From: Oceanospirillaceae bacterium
Lineage (GTDB): Bacteria; Pseudomonadota; Gammaproteobacteria; Pseudomonadales; Litoribrevibacteraceae
Direction: 5' to 3'
NCBI GenBank assembly: GCA_015665455.1
Contig: JADFAD010000001.1
Location: 1-64,000 of the forward strand
DNA: 64,000 nucleotides
Shown here: positions 1 through 8,448 of the stretch, one piece after another
How the letters are laid out: the number at the start of each line of letters is the position of its first letter
Numbering within the stretch: the first letter of the stretch is position 1
Made by a program: the position numbers and the translations under genes
Notes under the pieces: generated by a model
Databases searched by the model: none
Seen by the model: only the letters and a program-made list of their open reading frames with translations
What the model was told of the DNA's origin: nothing

Positions 1-27
1 ATGTGAGAGTAGGTCATCGTCAAGCGC
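1..27 (+). rRNA. rrf: 5S ribosomal RNA, 3' end only (first of two copies)
   Basis: The first 27 bases match the 3' end of the complete 5S gene at 134-252: the conserved GTGAGAGTAGGTCATCGT run is identical and the closing helix-I strand differs by one base. The rest of the gene lies before the window. A small hairpin (35-49) and a strong terminator (53-83) follow. Confidence 0.85.
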
Positions 28-52
28 CTTATTTATACCCTTTGGGTATGCT

Positions 53-83
53 AAAGCCTCAACCCAGCGGTTGAGGCTTTTTT
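53..83 (+). terminator. Intrinsic terminator after the first 5S gene
   Basis: Perfect 12-bp stem (53-64 with 69-80), 4-base loop CAGC, and a run of six T bases ending at 83. It would end the rRNA transcript before the second 5S copy, unless rRNA antitermination carries the polymerase through. Confidence 0.85.
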
Positions 84-133
84 ATAGCGAATTAAGACAA
101 GCTATTATTTCTAGATAGAGCTTGTAAAAGTTT

Positions 134-252
134 TGCTTAACGACCATAGCGACTGTGAACCACCTGATCCCATTCCGAACTCAGAAGTGAAACCGGTCCG
201 CGCCGATGGTAGTGTGGGGTCTCCCCATGTGAGAGTAGGTCATCGTTAAGCA
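134..252 (+). rRNA. rrf: 5S ribosomal RNA (second, complete copy)
   Basis: About 119 nt with the standard 5S landmarks: the CCATTCCGAACTCAGAAGTG core at 169-188, GATGGTAGTGTGGGG at 204-218, and GTGAGAGTAGGTCATCG near the 3' end. The first and last about 10 bases (TGCTTAACGA and TCGTTAAGCA) are complementary and form helix I, which sets both ends. It lies 107 bp after the first 5S copy, so the operon ends in tandem 5S genes. Confidence 0.95.
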
Positions 253-262
253 CCTCATATAG

Positions 263-293
263 AAGCCTCAACCTCATGGGTTGGGGCTTTTTT
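263..293 (+). terminator. Intrinsic terminator after the second 5S gene
   Basis: Stem of about 11 bp (263-273 with 279-289, one G-T pair), loop TCATG, then a T run to 293. The stem begins with the same AAGCCTCAACC as the first 5S terminator, so gene and terminator look duplicated together. Confidence 0.85.
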
Positions 294-300
294 GTGCCTG

Positions 301-341
301 AAATATATTTAGTGTCTACTGGAAATATATAGTGTCTACTG
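301..341. repeat. Short tandem direct repeat after the rRNA operon
   Basis: Two near-identical units, 301-321 and 323-341, each reading AAATATAT, an optional TT, then AGTGTCTACTG. No coding frame or RNA gene covers them. The function is unknown; it could be a slippage product or a paired protein-binding site. Confidence 0.6.
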
Positions 342-411
342 AATGTTTAAATATGATGGGCGTTGTTTTGTCTGGTGAGCTTTCTTGAACCTTCTGTTTT
401 TAATTAAGGTA

Positions 412-443
412 AGGGAGCCCTTTATTAGGATGTTAGGCTCCCT
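412..443. other. Hairpin in a gene-free stretch (294-537)
   Basis: Perfect 8-bp stem AGGGAGCC (412-419) with GGCTCCCT (436-443) around a 16-nt loop. It lies downstream of the minus-strand gene at 538-807 and could end that transcript, although no T run follows on either strand. I see nothing else in 342-537. Confidence 0.4.
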
Positions 444-537
444 CTACTTATTTTCTATTTGAAACTGGTTGATTGTTTTGTTTTAGAATAAACGATTAAA
501 TAGATGACTTACTTCTGCTGATATCGGTACTTCTGTT

Positions 538-807
538 CTATTGCTGTAAGTTTTCAACTGCACTGAGTCTTAACGCTTCAAGTACGTGAACACTATTGCT
601 GCTTACTTTGGGTATTGTATTACCTGTGTCGATGTTCACAAATACATAATCGCTTGTATCATTATCTACTTCGATAAGAAACTGCTGTTCAAATTGGTTG
701 CTTGATTTAGCACCTGAGTGTTTAATTTCATTGATAAACTTTGGCAACAATAAGTCCACTTGTTGCTGATCTTCCTTTTTTAGCTGATCCCAAACTTCAA
801 GTCTCAT
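538..807 (-). CDS. Small hypothetical protein (89 aa)
   Basis: An 89-residue acidic soluble protein that I do not recognise. It has no signal peptide, membrane segment or cysteine. The N-terminal half (MRLEVWDQLKKEDQQQVDLL) looks helical. A later segment, FLIEVDNDTSDYVFVNID, alternates like beta strands. The ATG at 807 has only a weak purine-rich site (GTAGAG) about 6 bases upstream. It stands alone on the minus strand between the rRNA operon and a plus-strand gene. Coding status rests on the uninterrupted frame and plausible composition. Confidence 0.55.
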   Translation of the reverse strand: MRLEVWDQLKKEDQQQVDLLLPKFINEIKHSGAKSSNQFEQQFLIEVDNDTSDYVFVNIDTGNTIPKVSSNSVHVLEALRLSAVENLQQ

Positions 808-1066
808 ATTTCACTCTACATATCTTGTTTGATTTTTTTGATCTTATATATCATTTACTAGAGAGAAAATGCCTAATATTAGAACCTTGCTTTCTGTTAT
901 TTTGAGTGACTGAGTGAAACTTGTTTGCTCTAAATATGTCTGCGTTTCTTAAAAAAGGAGGGTCAAATACCACCTTAATGACTGCTTTATCAATTGTGAC
1001 TTGAAAAATCCTGTATAAACCCTAGGTTAATATTTATACCGTTTCGTTTATTGAGGTAATTGTAAG

Positions 1067-1342
1067 ATGGGAACACCGACCAAAGAAGAGTTGACCATTG
1101 CGTTGCAGGAAGCGGCCAGACTTAGGGAGCATGGTGGAGATAAACACTTTCTCGGTAAGAGCTTATTGAGTTTAAATTATAGATTTACAGAGTTAGAGCA
1201 TGTCTATGAGGCGTTAGAACACTTTTTGAATTCAGGACAGGCGACGGATGATCATGCAAAACTGATCAAGGCGATAGATCATTATCGAGATATTGATTTC
1301 AGAGCAAAAGGAGAACAAGGAAATAAACAGTTTGGTTTATAA
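1067..1342 (+). CDS. Small conserved-looking hypothetical protein (91 aa)
   Basis: A 91-residue soluble, mostly helical protein of unknown function. It resembles small uncharacterised proteins of marine Gammaproteobacteria (a recollection, not a search). The central part, with KHFLGKSLLSLNYRFTELE, looks conserved and the C-terminus is charged. It has no signal peptide or cysteines. The ATG at 1067 is preceded by GAGGTAATTGTAAG, giving a GAGG site 9 bases upstream. The region 808-1066 holds only the promoter area; I see no structured RNA there. Confidence 0.7.
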   Translation: MGTPTKEELTIALQEAARLREHGGDKHFLGKSLLSLNYRFTELEHVYEALEHFLNSGQATDDHAKLIKAIDHYRDIDFRAKGEQGNKQFGL

Positions 1343-1370
1343 GCCCCTTCTCATTTGCTCTTTAAATTGG

Positions 1371-2264
1371 TTATTGTGTATTAAGTAGTTGAGCAAGAGT
1401 ATCTGTAGGCGGTGCGTACCAATAGCTTCCACTTACTGGTGAAGAGTATTTCATTAAATGATCAGAAATTTGGTCGTTCGTTATTCCTACCATACGCTCA
1501 AGTTGAATCTGAATTCTGCTTTGGTCGCAGGCAAAACAGAGAAACATCAAACCTTTTGATGTACTGTTCCCATAGGGGGCGCTACGTCGGTATATTTTCA
1601 TTGCTTCGCCGTTTACTTTAACGTCTGTTCTACTTACGTGTGAATTTTTTGGCATGTCATCACCGCTGAGCTCGACATTCTCTATTTTAGTTCGGCCGAT
1701 AATTTTCTCTTGTTGATTCACTGGAAGTTCTAAAAATGAGTCTAAGTCATGTTCCCATTTTTGGGTGAACACATAACTTCCGCCTTCTGAGTTTCCTTCT
1801 GATATGAGCGCAATAGGGTAACGGCTATCGTCTTTAGGGTTAGCGGTACCATCTTCGAAGCCAGTTAAGTCTCGGCTATCGTGGTAGGTAAAAGCACTTT
1901 GGTCCAGCTCTATGGTAGCAACGTTTTTCATTGTTTTTTGAATAACAAGGACTTGATCGTATATGTCACTCATATCGTTACCATGAAGCCAGAATAAAAG
2001 ATCGTTCTGTTGCTCAGGCATGCTATACAGGGGGCCTTTTAATGCAGTCATATCATGTAAATCTTCAGGAGACCTATCTTTCAACAGCTGTTTGGAAAGT
2101 TGAGGGCCAAATGCAATGAGTTGTAATGTCCCGTTCTTTTCCTTTGGGATATTGGAAAGAGAGGAGATTAGTTTTTCAACTGAAAATGAGCTCTTTAATT
2201 TGTACTCTAAAAAATAGAAGTGCTGTGACGTTTCCGTGAAAATGGCTGCTTGAGGTGTCGTCAT
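1371..2264 (-). CDS. Dyp-type (dye-decolorizing) heme peroxidase
   Basis: A 297-residue peroxidase close in length and layout to E. coli YfeX, a cytoplasmic heme peroxidase that uses H2O2 to oxidise porphyrinogens and dyes. The family signature GFEDGT is at residues 135-140, with catalytic Asp138. His209 (in KNSHVSRTDV) is the expected proximal heme ligand, and the Arg pair at 226-227 (IYRRSAPYG) supplies the distal arginine. There is no Tat or Sec signal, so it is cytoplasmic. The upstream minus-strand gene, a TupA-like protein, ends 39 bp before it, so co-transcription is possible. The ribosome site before ATG 2264 is poor. Confidence 0.92.
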   Translation of the reverse strand: MTTPQAAIFTETSQHFYFLEYKLKSSFSVEKLISSLSNIPKEKNGTLQLIAFGPQLSKQLLKDRSPEDLHDMTALKGPLYSMPEQQNDLLFWLHGNDMSDIYDQVLVIQKTMKNVATIELDQSAFTYHDSRDLTGFEDGTANPKDDSRYPIALISEGNSEGGSYVFTQKWEHDLDSFLELPVNQQEKIIGRTKIENVELSGDDMPKNSHVSRTDVKVNGEAMKIYRRSAPYGNSTSKGLMFLCFACDQSRIQIQLERMVGITNDQISDHLMKYSSPVSGSYWYAPPTDTLAQLLNTQ

Positions 2265-2303
2265 AGGGTACCCGTAGGAAGTATAAAAGATTGAGCATTG
2301 ATT

Positions 2304-3161
2304 TTATTCTTTATTGAGAGGAATGAAAACGGACTCTCCTTCAATCTTAAACTCGGAGACGACCTTTCTTCCTTCTTCTGAATTGAACCATTCCAAGAAG
2401 TTACTTGAGCCGGCAATGTTGACCAGTTCTCTATCGGAATTTCTAAGCACAATGGAATATAGATCTTGTAGTGCTCTGTCTCCAGATCTAAGTTCAACAA
2501 GGTTTAATTTTTTTTTATTTGAGAGCCATGTTGCTCTATCGACTAATGTGTAGCCGCCAGCTTTATTTGCTTTCTTAAGTGTAGCTGTCATGTTCTGATT
2601 GGTTTCTTGATACCATTTTGCGCCCTTTGGGAGGAGCGCATGGGAATGCCACAGCGCCTGTTCTCTAATATGAAGGCCTGAATTATCACCTCTTGAGAAA
2701 AATGGTGTTTTTTTAGTTACTAGACGTATGAATAGTTCAGAGAGGTTCTTTGCGTTTTGTATGTTTGCTGGGTCATTTTTTGGTCCAACAAAAAGGAAAT
2801 CACTGGTCATTATGGGAAATCGACCGACTGCCCAGCCTTGTCGAACCAGCTTTTTTTCTTCTTTATGAGAGTTAATAAATAATAGGTCTACTTTACCTAA
2901 GGCTCTTCGTTGTAATGATCCACCTGAAGATACTGTGCCGAATTCAATGCTCTGTTCAATCGCTTCTTCAACTTTTGGAAATATGTTTTTGGTAAAACCT
3001 GAATCCTCCAAAGACTTCGATACCTTCATGGTTAATACGTCTGAGTAGCTTAACGACGTACCAAGGCTTGTGAATAAGATTAAAAGAGTGAATTTAACGG
3101 CTTGGCTAATTTTGCGTTTCTTATTGTTAATGTCTTGAAAGAACAGGGTATCGAAAGACAT
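2304..3161 (-). CDS. TupA-like tungstate/molybdate-type substrate-binding protein (orphan)
   Basis: A 285-residue exported protein with a hydrophobic segment at 21-38 after a basic N-terminus. It resembles periplasmic TupA of tungstate ABC importers: an N-terminal TxSxxxSG-type loop (VSKSLEDSGF, 48-56), FLFVGPKNDPA (122-132), SRGDNSGLH (156-164), a TLVDRATWL-type segment, and a C-terminal FLEWFNSEEGRKVV. In the family these loops bind the oxyanion. No permease (tupB) or ATPase (tupC) gene is adjacent, so it is an orphan receptor or serves a transporter encoded elsewhere. Ligand identity is inference. The DyP gene follows on the same strand. Confidence 0.75.
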   Translation of the reverse strand: MSFDTLFFQDINNKKRKISQAVKFTLLILFTSLGTSLSYSDVLTMKVSKSLEDSGFTKNIFPKVEEAIEQSIEFGTVSSGGSLQRRALGKVDLLFINSHKEEKKLVRQGWAVGRFPIMTSDFLFVGPKNDPANIQNAKNLSELFIRLVTKKTPFFSRGDNSGLHIREQALWHSHALLPKGAKWYQETNQNMTATLKKANKAGGYTLVDRATWLSNKKKLNLVELRSGDRALQDLYSIVLRNSDRELVNIAGSSNFLEWFNSEEGRKVVSEFKIEGESVFIPLNKE

Positions 3162-3272
3162 GTTATATTTTTTAGCTCCGAAGCAATAAACGAGAATGAA
3201 AGTCCCTCAGAGTATAGATCAGCATATAGAAAAATCTTTTAAGAGTTCTGTGTTTTTTAGTTAACTTTGGCT

Positions 3273-4187
3273 TTAGTGGCTTGCAGGAGGAAAGTGATCC
3301 AGAAAGTGGTTGGCCAGATCTTGAATTGCTTTGTCTGCTTCTGGAAAGAAGCCTGCGTGGAAATGCCATACATGCCACATGTTTTCCCATACGTTCAATT
3401 CCACGTTGACGCCGCTCGCTTCGGCTTGTTGAGCAAGCCGTACAGAATCGTCTAATAGAATTTCATCAGAGCCAACCTGAATTAATAATGGAGGCAGATC
3501 CGTTAAGTCACTGAATATAGGAGAGCAAAGGGGGGATTCAGGTCTTAAGTCGGTCGCGTAGTTATTGCCCATGGCGATAAGCCAATCTTTACGCATCATA
3601 GGGTCTACATTAGCGTTCGATTGTACTGATTCACCCGACATCGTTAAATCAACCCAGGGGGAGATTACTCCAAGTGAGGAAGGCAGTTCGATGTTTTCTT
3701 CTTTAATGGCAAGGGCGGACGAAACTGTTAGCCCTCCACCTGCTGAATCTCCGGATATCGCTATATTTTTGGGGTTGTGCCCATGTGCTAACAACCATTT
3801 ATATGCTTTTGTTACATCACTCAGGCCTGCTGGAAAAGGGTGCTCAGGCGCGAGTCTATAATCAATGGCTAATACCATGGCGCCAGTTGCTTTCGCTAAA
3901 CGAGAGGTTATGTTTCGGTGAGATTGAGGCGATCCAATGTTGTATGCCCCGCCATGAAGATAAATGATGATGTTTTCATTATTGTGCGTATGTTTATTGA
4001 GCACCCATTCGGCAGGTAAACCATCCAAGTCAACAGAAGATATTTGGGTTTCCGAGGGAAGCATTCGAATTTGGAGTCCGATATTAGAAATCAGTCTTTG
4101 TGCTTTTACAGGAACGGTTGGGCTAAGAAAAGGTTTAACGCTGGAACGAATTGTCTTCTTGATTACCTGTGCTCTGTAACTCGTCAT
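3273..4187 (-). CDS. Alpha/beta hydrolase, hormone-sensitive-lipase family esterase
   Basis: A 304-residue cytoplasmic esterase/lipase of the bacterial HSL family (family IV). The oxyanion-hole motif HGGA is at 78-81, and the nucleophile elbow GDSAGG puts catalytic Ser at 148. Asp241 (GSDEILLDD) is the likely acid and a His in WHVWHFH (272-277) the likely base. The substrate is unknown; the family acts on short- to medium-chain acyl esters. It is a single minus-strand gene, divergent from the diguanylate cyclase at 4387. Confidence 0.9.
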   Translation of the reverse strand: MTSYRAQVIKKTIRSSVKPFLSPTVPVKAQRLISNIGLQIRMLPSETQISSVDLDGLPAEWVLNKHTHNNENIIIYLHGGAYNIGSPQSHRNITSRLAKATGAMVLAIDYRLAPEHPFPAGLSDVTKAYKWLLAHGHNPKNIAISGDSAGGGLTVSSALAIKEENIELPSSLGVISPWVDLTMSGESVQSNANVDPMMRKDWLIAMGNNYATDLRPESPLCSPIFSDLTDLPPLLIQVGSDEILLDDSVRLAQQAEASGVNVELNVWENMWHVWHFHAGFFPEADKAIQDLANHFLDHFPPASH

Positions 4188-4374
4188 GAAAAAGTCCTTT
4201 TTTGGCCCATGAAATTAACGCGGTTTAGTTTACTGCTTTCAAAATACCTCGACCAGTAGGAACGTCTTTTTCTTGTTGAATAAACCGTAAATATTTTAGG
4301 GCTAGCTATACTGGTAATAAATGAGGTTCTTGGTTAACACATTCGTTTTAAATGATTCAGAAGTATCAATAAAT

Positions 4375-4380
4375 AGGAGG
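4375..4380 (+). promoter_or_regulatory. Strong ribosome binding site for a TTG start
   Basis: AGGAGG at 4375-4380 stands 6 bases before the TTG at 4387. No ATG lies nearby in this frame before the signal peptide, so this site decides the start of the diguanylate cyclase. Confidence 0.8.
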
Positions 4381-4386
4381 TGGTAA

Positions 4387-5817
4387 TTGATTAAGGGTTC
4401 ATCGATCGTTGTTCTTTTATTGTTACTCCTATCTTATTCAGTGCTGAGTTATTCAGATCACTCTCAAAGTATGTTTTCAGAAACAGAGATTGAATATATT
4501 TCTAATCGATCGGCCGTTTCATTTTGCATTGACCCTAACTGGTTACCTTATGAGGGTATTGATGAGCATGGAAGCTACGTAGGTATTGCAGCTGATTACT
4601 TTAAATTGTTCAGTGAACATACTGGATTAGATTTTAAACTTAGAGAAACGAAGAGCTGGGTGGAATCCGAAGAGGCGGCTAAAAGTGGGCGCTGTGATCT
4701 TTTGACGTTCCTGAATGAAAGCAAACAACGTGCTCAATATTTGAATTTTACAGAGTCTTATTTGACTTCGCCTGTTGTTATTGTTGCTTCAACTGAAGAA
4801 AGCTATTTGGATGGCTTGAAGATGTTGAGAAATAAACGAGTCAGTATTGTAAAGGGGTATATATATAAGGATTTGATTACTCAAGATTTTCCTGGCATTA
4901 ACGTATATGAAGTAGACTCGTCGGATGCTGCTTTATTGGCCGTCTCGGAAGGCAGTGTTGACGCTTCTATTGGTTCTCTATACATAATGACTGAACGAAT
5001 ACAGAGACTTGGCTTATCTAATTTAAAAATTGCAGGCCCCACACAGTATCGTAATCAGTTTCGTATAGGTGTTCGTAAAAATGATCCAATTCTCCTTTCT
5101 GTATTGAATAAGGCCGTGGTGGCTATTAACCCAATGGACGAGACCGAAATATTAAGTAAGTGGGTGAAAGTTCGATATGAATTGGGTCAAAATTATTCGC
5201 TTGCTATAGAAGTCGCCGTACTTTCTTTGTTGTTGTTCTCTGTATTGAGTTATCGAGCCTTTATGTTAAGCCGCTATAACCAAAAGCTGAATGAAGCTTA
5301 CGCACTGCTGGAGAAACGAACGAAAGAATTGGATCGGATTTCTCACACGGATGCTTTAACAGGGATTTCCAACCGATTGCGTTTGGATGAAACAATTACC
5401 AATGAAGTGAATCGTTTTAAGCGCTATAAAGATCCGTTCTCCGTTATTATTTTAGACATTGATTACTTTAAGAAGGTAAATGACACTTACGGCCATCCAA
5501 TTGGTGATCGGGTGCTAATCGAATTATGTCGCTTAATTAAAGCAAATTTAAGATCCACGGACATCTTTGGCCGATGGGGTGGAGAAGAGTTTCTTATTCT
5601 TTGCCCTGTAACGTTACTGAATGAGGCCGTTGCCATTGCAGAGAAGTTAAGGCAAGCCATTGAACTCCATGATTTTGAGCCTGTAGATAAAGTCACCGTT
5701 AGCTTTGGTGTGACGGTTATTAGAGGGAATGACGGAGAGAAGGAGTTAGTGTCTCGTGCAGATGAGCAGTTATATCGTGCAAAAGACAGTGGCCGAAATC
5801 GTGTTTGCCATGATTGA
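4387..5817 (+). CDS. Diguanylate cyclase with periplasmic solute-binding sensor domain
   Basis: A 476-residue membrane enzyme predicted to make cyclic di-GMP from GTP. A signal/anchor helix (about 5-22) is followed by a type-3 extracellular solute-binding domain (about 40-265), a second membrane helix (271-289), a short coiled coil, and a C-terminal GGDEF domain (about 315-475). The active-site motif is GGEEF at 398-402. The inhibitory-site motif RxxD is intact (RSTD, 389-392), so product feedback is expected. The sensor domain resembles amino-acid-binding proteins; its ligand is unknown. The TTG start is supported by AGGAGG. It appears monocistronic. Confidence 0.92.
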   Translation: MIKGSSIVVLLLLLLSYSVLSYSDHSQSMFSETEIEYISNRSAVSFCIDPNWLPYEGIDEHGSYVGIAADYFKLFSEHTGLDFKLRETKSWVESEEAAKSGRCDLLTFLNESKQRAQYLNFTESYLTSPVVIVASTEESYLDGLKMLRNKRVSIVKGYIYKDLITQDFPGINVYEVDSSDAALLAVSEGSVDASIGSLYIMTERIQRLGLSNLKIAGPTQYRNQFRIGVRKNDPILLSVLNKAVVAINPMDETEILSKWVKVRYELGQNYSLAIEVAVLSLLLFSVLSYRAFMLSRYNQKLNEAYALLEKRTKELDRISHTDALTGISNRLRLDETITNEVNRFKRYKDPFSVIILDIDYFKKVNDTYGHPIGDRVLIELCRLIKANLRSTDIFGRWGGEEFLILCPVTLLNEAVAIAEKLRQAIELHDFEPVDKVTVSFGVTVIRGNDGEKELVSRADEQLYRAKDSGRNRVCHD

Positions 5818-5941
5818 AGGGTGAACCTTATAACGTTTAAAAACAATTTAAAAAAATTTAACCCTTTTTGACGTGTGCTTCGTTTGTAGAAATAACGATG
5901 AACTTCATCATTAAAACTGCATCCATTCAGGAGTACAAACT

Positions 5942-7774
5942 ATGAATATTCGACCTCAGCATTTTTCTAAAACCCCTCTCTATTATTCAGTGGCATTCGG
6001 CATGGCTTTTTTGGTTGGTTGCGCTTCGAGCGTTGATCAAGCGGCTATAACGCAAGACGATAGATCTTCCACAACAGTGAAGGCAGAAGAGCAACAAAAC
6101 GTCCCCGTCAGTAAAGATCAAAGTAAACACATAGCACTAAAGGACTCTTTGGAGCAGGAATCACTTGAACGTAAAGTAACGCAAGGAAGAAATAACTTTA
6201 AGAAGTCGGAAGCGGATGTATATCTTGCTCGTGAATCTCTGCAAATGGCTGCAGGACAGGTTGCCCATTCTAGGGTTTATCAGAGAGCACCACAGCCTGC
6301 AGTTCAACCTCCAAGGCATGACGTTGATACGTACCAATATCAAGACACCGGTCGTGAGAAATACGCAGAACTGGGTATGAATCCTATTAAACTCGTCAGT
6401 AATGAGCCGGTTTCTACCTTTAGTGTCGATGTCGACAGTGGCAGTTATAGCAATGTTCGTCGCATGTTAAATCAGGGGGCGCTTCCGCCAAAAGATGCTG
6501 TACGGGTTGAGGAAATGGTGAATTATTTTAATTATCAGTATGAGCAGCCTGATCTTAAAAAGGCACCTTTTAGTGTCAATTCGGAATTGGCGCTTTCCCC
6601 TTGGTCACAAGACCATGTGCTGCTACGAGTCGGGTTACAAGGCTATAAACCTGAATTAGATGCAAGACCCGCTGCAAATCTAGTTTTTTTATTGGATGTT
6701 TCAGGTTCAATGAACTCATCAAATAAATTGCCTCTATTGAAGAAATCCCTCACGTTATTAACTAAGCAACTCAGCGATAGAGATAAAGTTTCCATTGTTG
6801 TTTATGCCGGTGCTTCTGGCGTTGTTTTAGAACCCACCGATGGCAATGATTCTCACAAAATAGAACAGGCGTTAAATCAATTAAGAGGGGGAGGTTCTAC
6901 GAATGGCGAAGCAGGTATTGAACTTGCCTATTCCTTAGCTGAACAAGCCTTCATTGAAGGAGGGATAAACCGAGTTTTATTAGCCACTGATGGTGATTTT
7001 AATGTAGGAACCAGCAATGTTGATGCGTTAACGTCTTTGATTGAAAGAAAGCGAGAGAAAGGCATCTCTTTAACTACTCTGGGTTTTGGATCAGGAAATT
7101 ATAATGATCACTTAATGGAACAGTTGGCTGATACTGGAAATGGTAACTACGCCTATATTGACGGTCTGAAAGAAGCGCGAAAAGTACTTGTGGAGGAGCT
7201 TTCCTCTACGCTAATGACCATTGCCAAAGATGTAAAAGTTCAGATTGAGTTTAATCCTAGCGTTGTTGCCGAATATCGTTTGATAGGGTATGAAAATCGA
7301 ATGCTGGCCCGTGAAGATTTTAATAATGACAAAGTGGATGCAGGTGAGATAGGCGCGGGCCATAAAGTGACTGCTTTGTATGAGTTGCTGCTACAAGATT
7401 CCAAAAGCAGAAGAATTGATCCATTGCGGTATCAAAAAGAGGCTGATGGTCAGTTTATCTCCTCTGAACGCTCTCAGGAACTGGGATTCTTGAAATTACG
7501 CTTTAAACAACCAGATGGGGTCGTCAGCAAACTGATTGAATATCCTATATTCTCAGTTAAGGACCCTATTGCCTTTAATGACGCGTCTGAAGATTTTCAG
7601 TTTTCATCGGTAGTGGCGGGTTTTGGACAAAAACTTCGAGGTGGGAAGTACCTAACGGATTTTGGCTATGAGGAAATGATTCACTATGCTCAAAGCAATA
7701 AAGGACAAGATCCATTTGGTTACAGAAGTGAGTTCGTTCAACTCATAAGAATGGCAGATGCCTTGTCGAATTGA
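5942..7774 (+). CDS. von Willebrand factor A domain lipoprotein, YfbK family
   Basis: A 610-residue lipoprotein with the lipobox LVGC (Cys27). A low-complexity linker is followed by a vWA-associated N-terminal domain (about 140-235), the vWA domain (about 245-420) with the metal-site motif DVSGSMNSS near residue 252, and a C-terminal DUF3520-type domain. E. coli YfbK has the same order. vWA domains bind protein partners through a divalent metal; the partner here is unknown. A good site (AGGAG, 5930-5934) precedes the ATG. An ECF sigma gene starts 50 bp downstream, a pairing that suggests an envelope signalling unit. Confidence 0.88.
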   Translation: MNIRPQHFSKTPLYYSVAFGMAFLVGCASSVDQAAITQDDRSSTTVKAEEQQNVPVSKDQSKHIALKDSLEQESLERKVTQGRNNFKKSEADVYLARESLQMAAGQVAHSRVYQRAPQPAVQPPRHDVDTYQYQDTGREKYAELGMNPIKLVSNEPVSTFSVDVDSGSYSNVRRMLNQGALPPKDAVRVEEMVNYFNYQYEQPDLKKAPFSVNSELALSPWSQDHVLLRVGLQGYKPELDARPAANLVFLLDVSGSMNSSNKLPLLKKSLTLLTKQLSDRDKVSIVVYAGASGVVLEPTDGNDSHKIEQALNQLRGGGSTNGEAGIELAYSLAEQAFIEGGINRVLLATDGDFNVGTSNVDALTSLIERKREKGISLTTLGFGSGNYNDHLMEQLADTGNGNYAYIDGLKEARKVLVEELSSTLMTIAKDVKVQIEFNPSVVAEYRLIGYENRMLAREDFNNDKVDAGEIGAGHKVTALYELLLQDSKSRRIDPLRYQKEADGQFISSERSQELGFLKLRFKQPDGVVSKLIEYPIFSVKDPIAFNDASEDFQFSSVVAGFGQKLRGGKYLTDFGYEEMIHYAQSNKGQDPFGYRSEFVQLIRMADALSN

Positions 7775-7824
7775 TGAGCTATTTATTAATCGGTTATGGT
7801 AACGATCCATATTATTTACTTTAG

Positions 7825-8448
7825 ATGATGCAATTCAGGGATGAGCCATTGAGTATTAGGCAAACGACATGCACCGATGAAGAGCTGATGGTCCGCTACG
7901 GTCAAGGTGATCATCAGGCCTTTGAAACCTTGTATGCTCGGCATAAAGACAGTCTTTATCGGTATTTTTGTCGTCAACTGTCAGATATGAATTTGGCTCA
8001 AGACTTATATCAAGAGTTATGGAGCAGGGTGATTAAGTCTTCAGTTCAATATGAAGCTCATGCTAAATGGACGACCTGGGCGTATCGTATAGCGCATAAC
8101 TTGGTCATCGATCATATCAGGGTGTTGAAGCCTTCTGAGCAATGGAATGAAGAAGATCACTCAAAAGAAAGTAACCTAAGAGGAAATGCGTTTCTATCTC
8201 CAGATAAAGAGAGTGAGCACGGTGAAATGGCTGAGCGTTTAAAAGTATGCATCAGCCAGCTACCTCAAGCTCAGCAAGAAGTGTTTTTATTAAATGAAGA
8301 AACTGGTATGACCCTGAAAGCGATTGCTGACGTGGTATCCGTGTCTGTCGAAGCCGCTAAGAGTCGCTTGAGATATGCCAGATCACAATTACAAGATTGC
8401 TTGAAACTCTATCGAGGCAGTTTTAGTACGACTGAGGGGGATAAATAA
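7825..8448 (+). CDS. ECF-type RNA polymerase sigma factor
   Basis: A 207-residue sigma-70 family factor with only regions 2 and 4. Region 2 is at about 30-100 (ALYARHKDSLYRYFCRQL and WTTWAYRIAHNLVID, the -10 recognition/melting part). Region 4 is at about 140-195 (LPQAQQEVFLL and an HTH ending AAKSRLRYARSQL). The stop overlaps the start of the next gene (TAATG at 8446-8450), so the two are translationally coupled. In such layouts the second gene usually restrains the sigma factor. The vWA lipoprotein upstream may be part of the same unit. Confidence 0.9.
   Translation: MMQFRDEPLSIRQTTCTDEELMVRYGQGDHQAFETLYARHKDSLYRYFCRQLSDMNLAQDLYQELWSRVIKSSVQYEAHAKWTTWAYRIAHNLVIDHIRVLKPSEQWNEEDHSKESNLRGNAFLSPDKESEHGEMAERLKVCISQLPQAQQEVFLLNEETGMTLKAIADVVSVSVEAAKSRLRYARSQLQDCLKLYRGSFSTTEGDK

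Noticed and set aside
2261-2500. 79-aa minus-strand ORF overlapping the TupA-like gene
   Set aside because: It lies inside the 3' part of the TupA-like gene in another frame and has no family features.
5487-5846. 119-aa minus-strand ORF over the GGDEF domain
   Set aside because: It is antisense to a well-supported domain, with no ribosome site or recognisable family.
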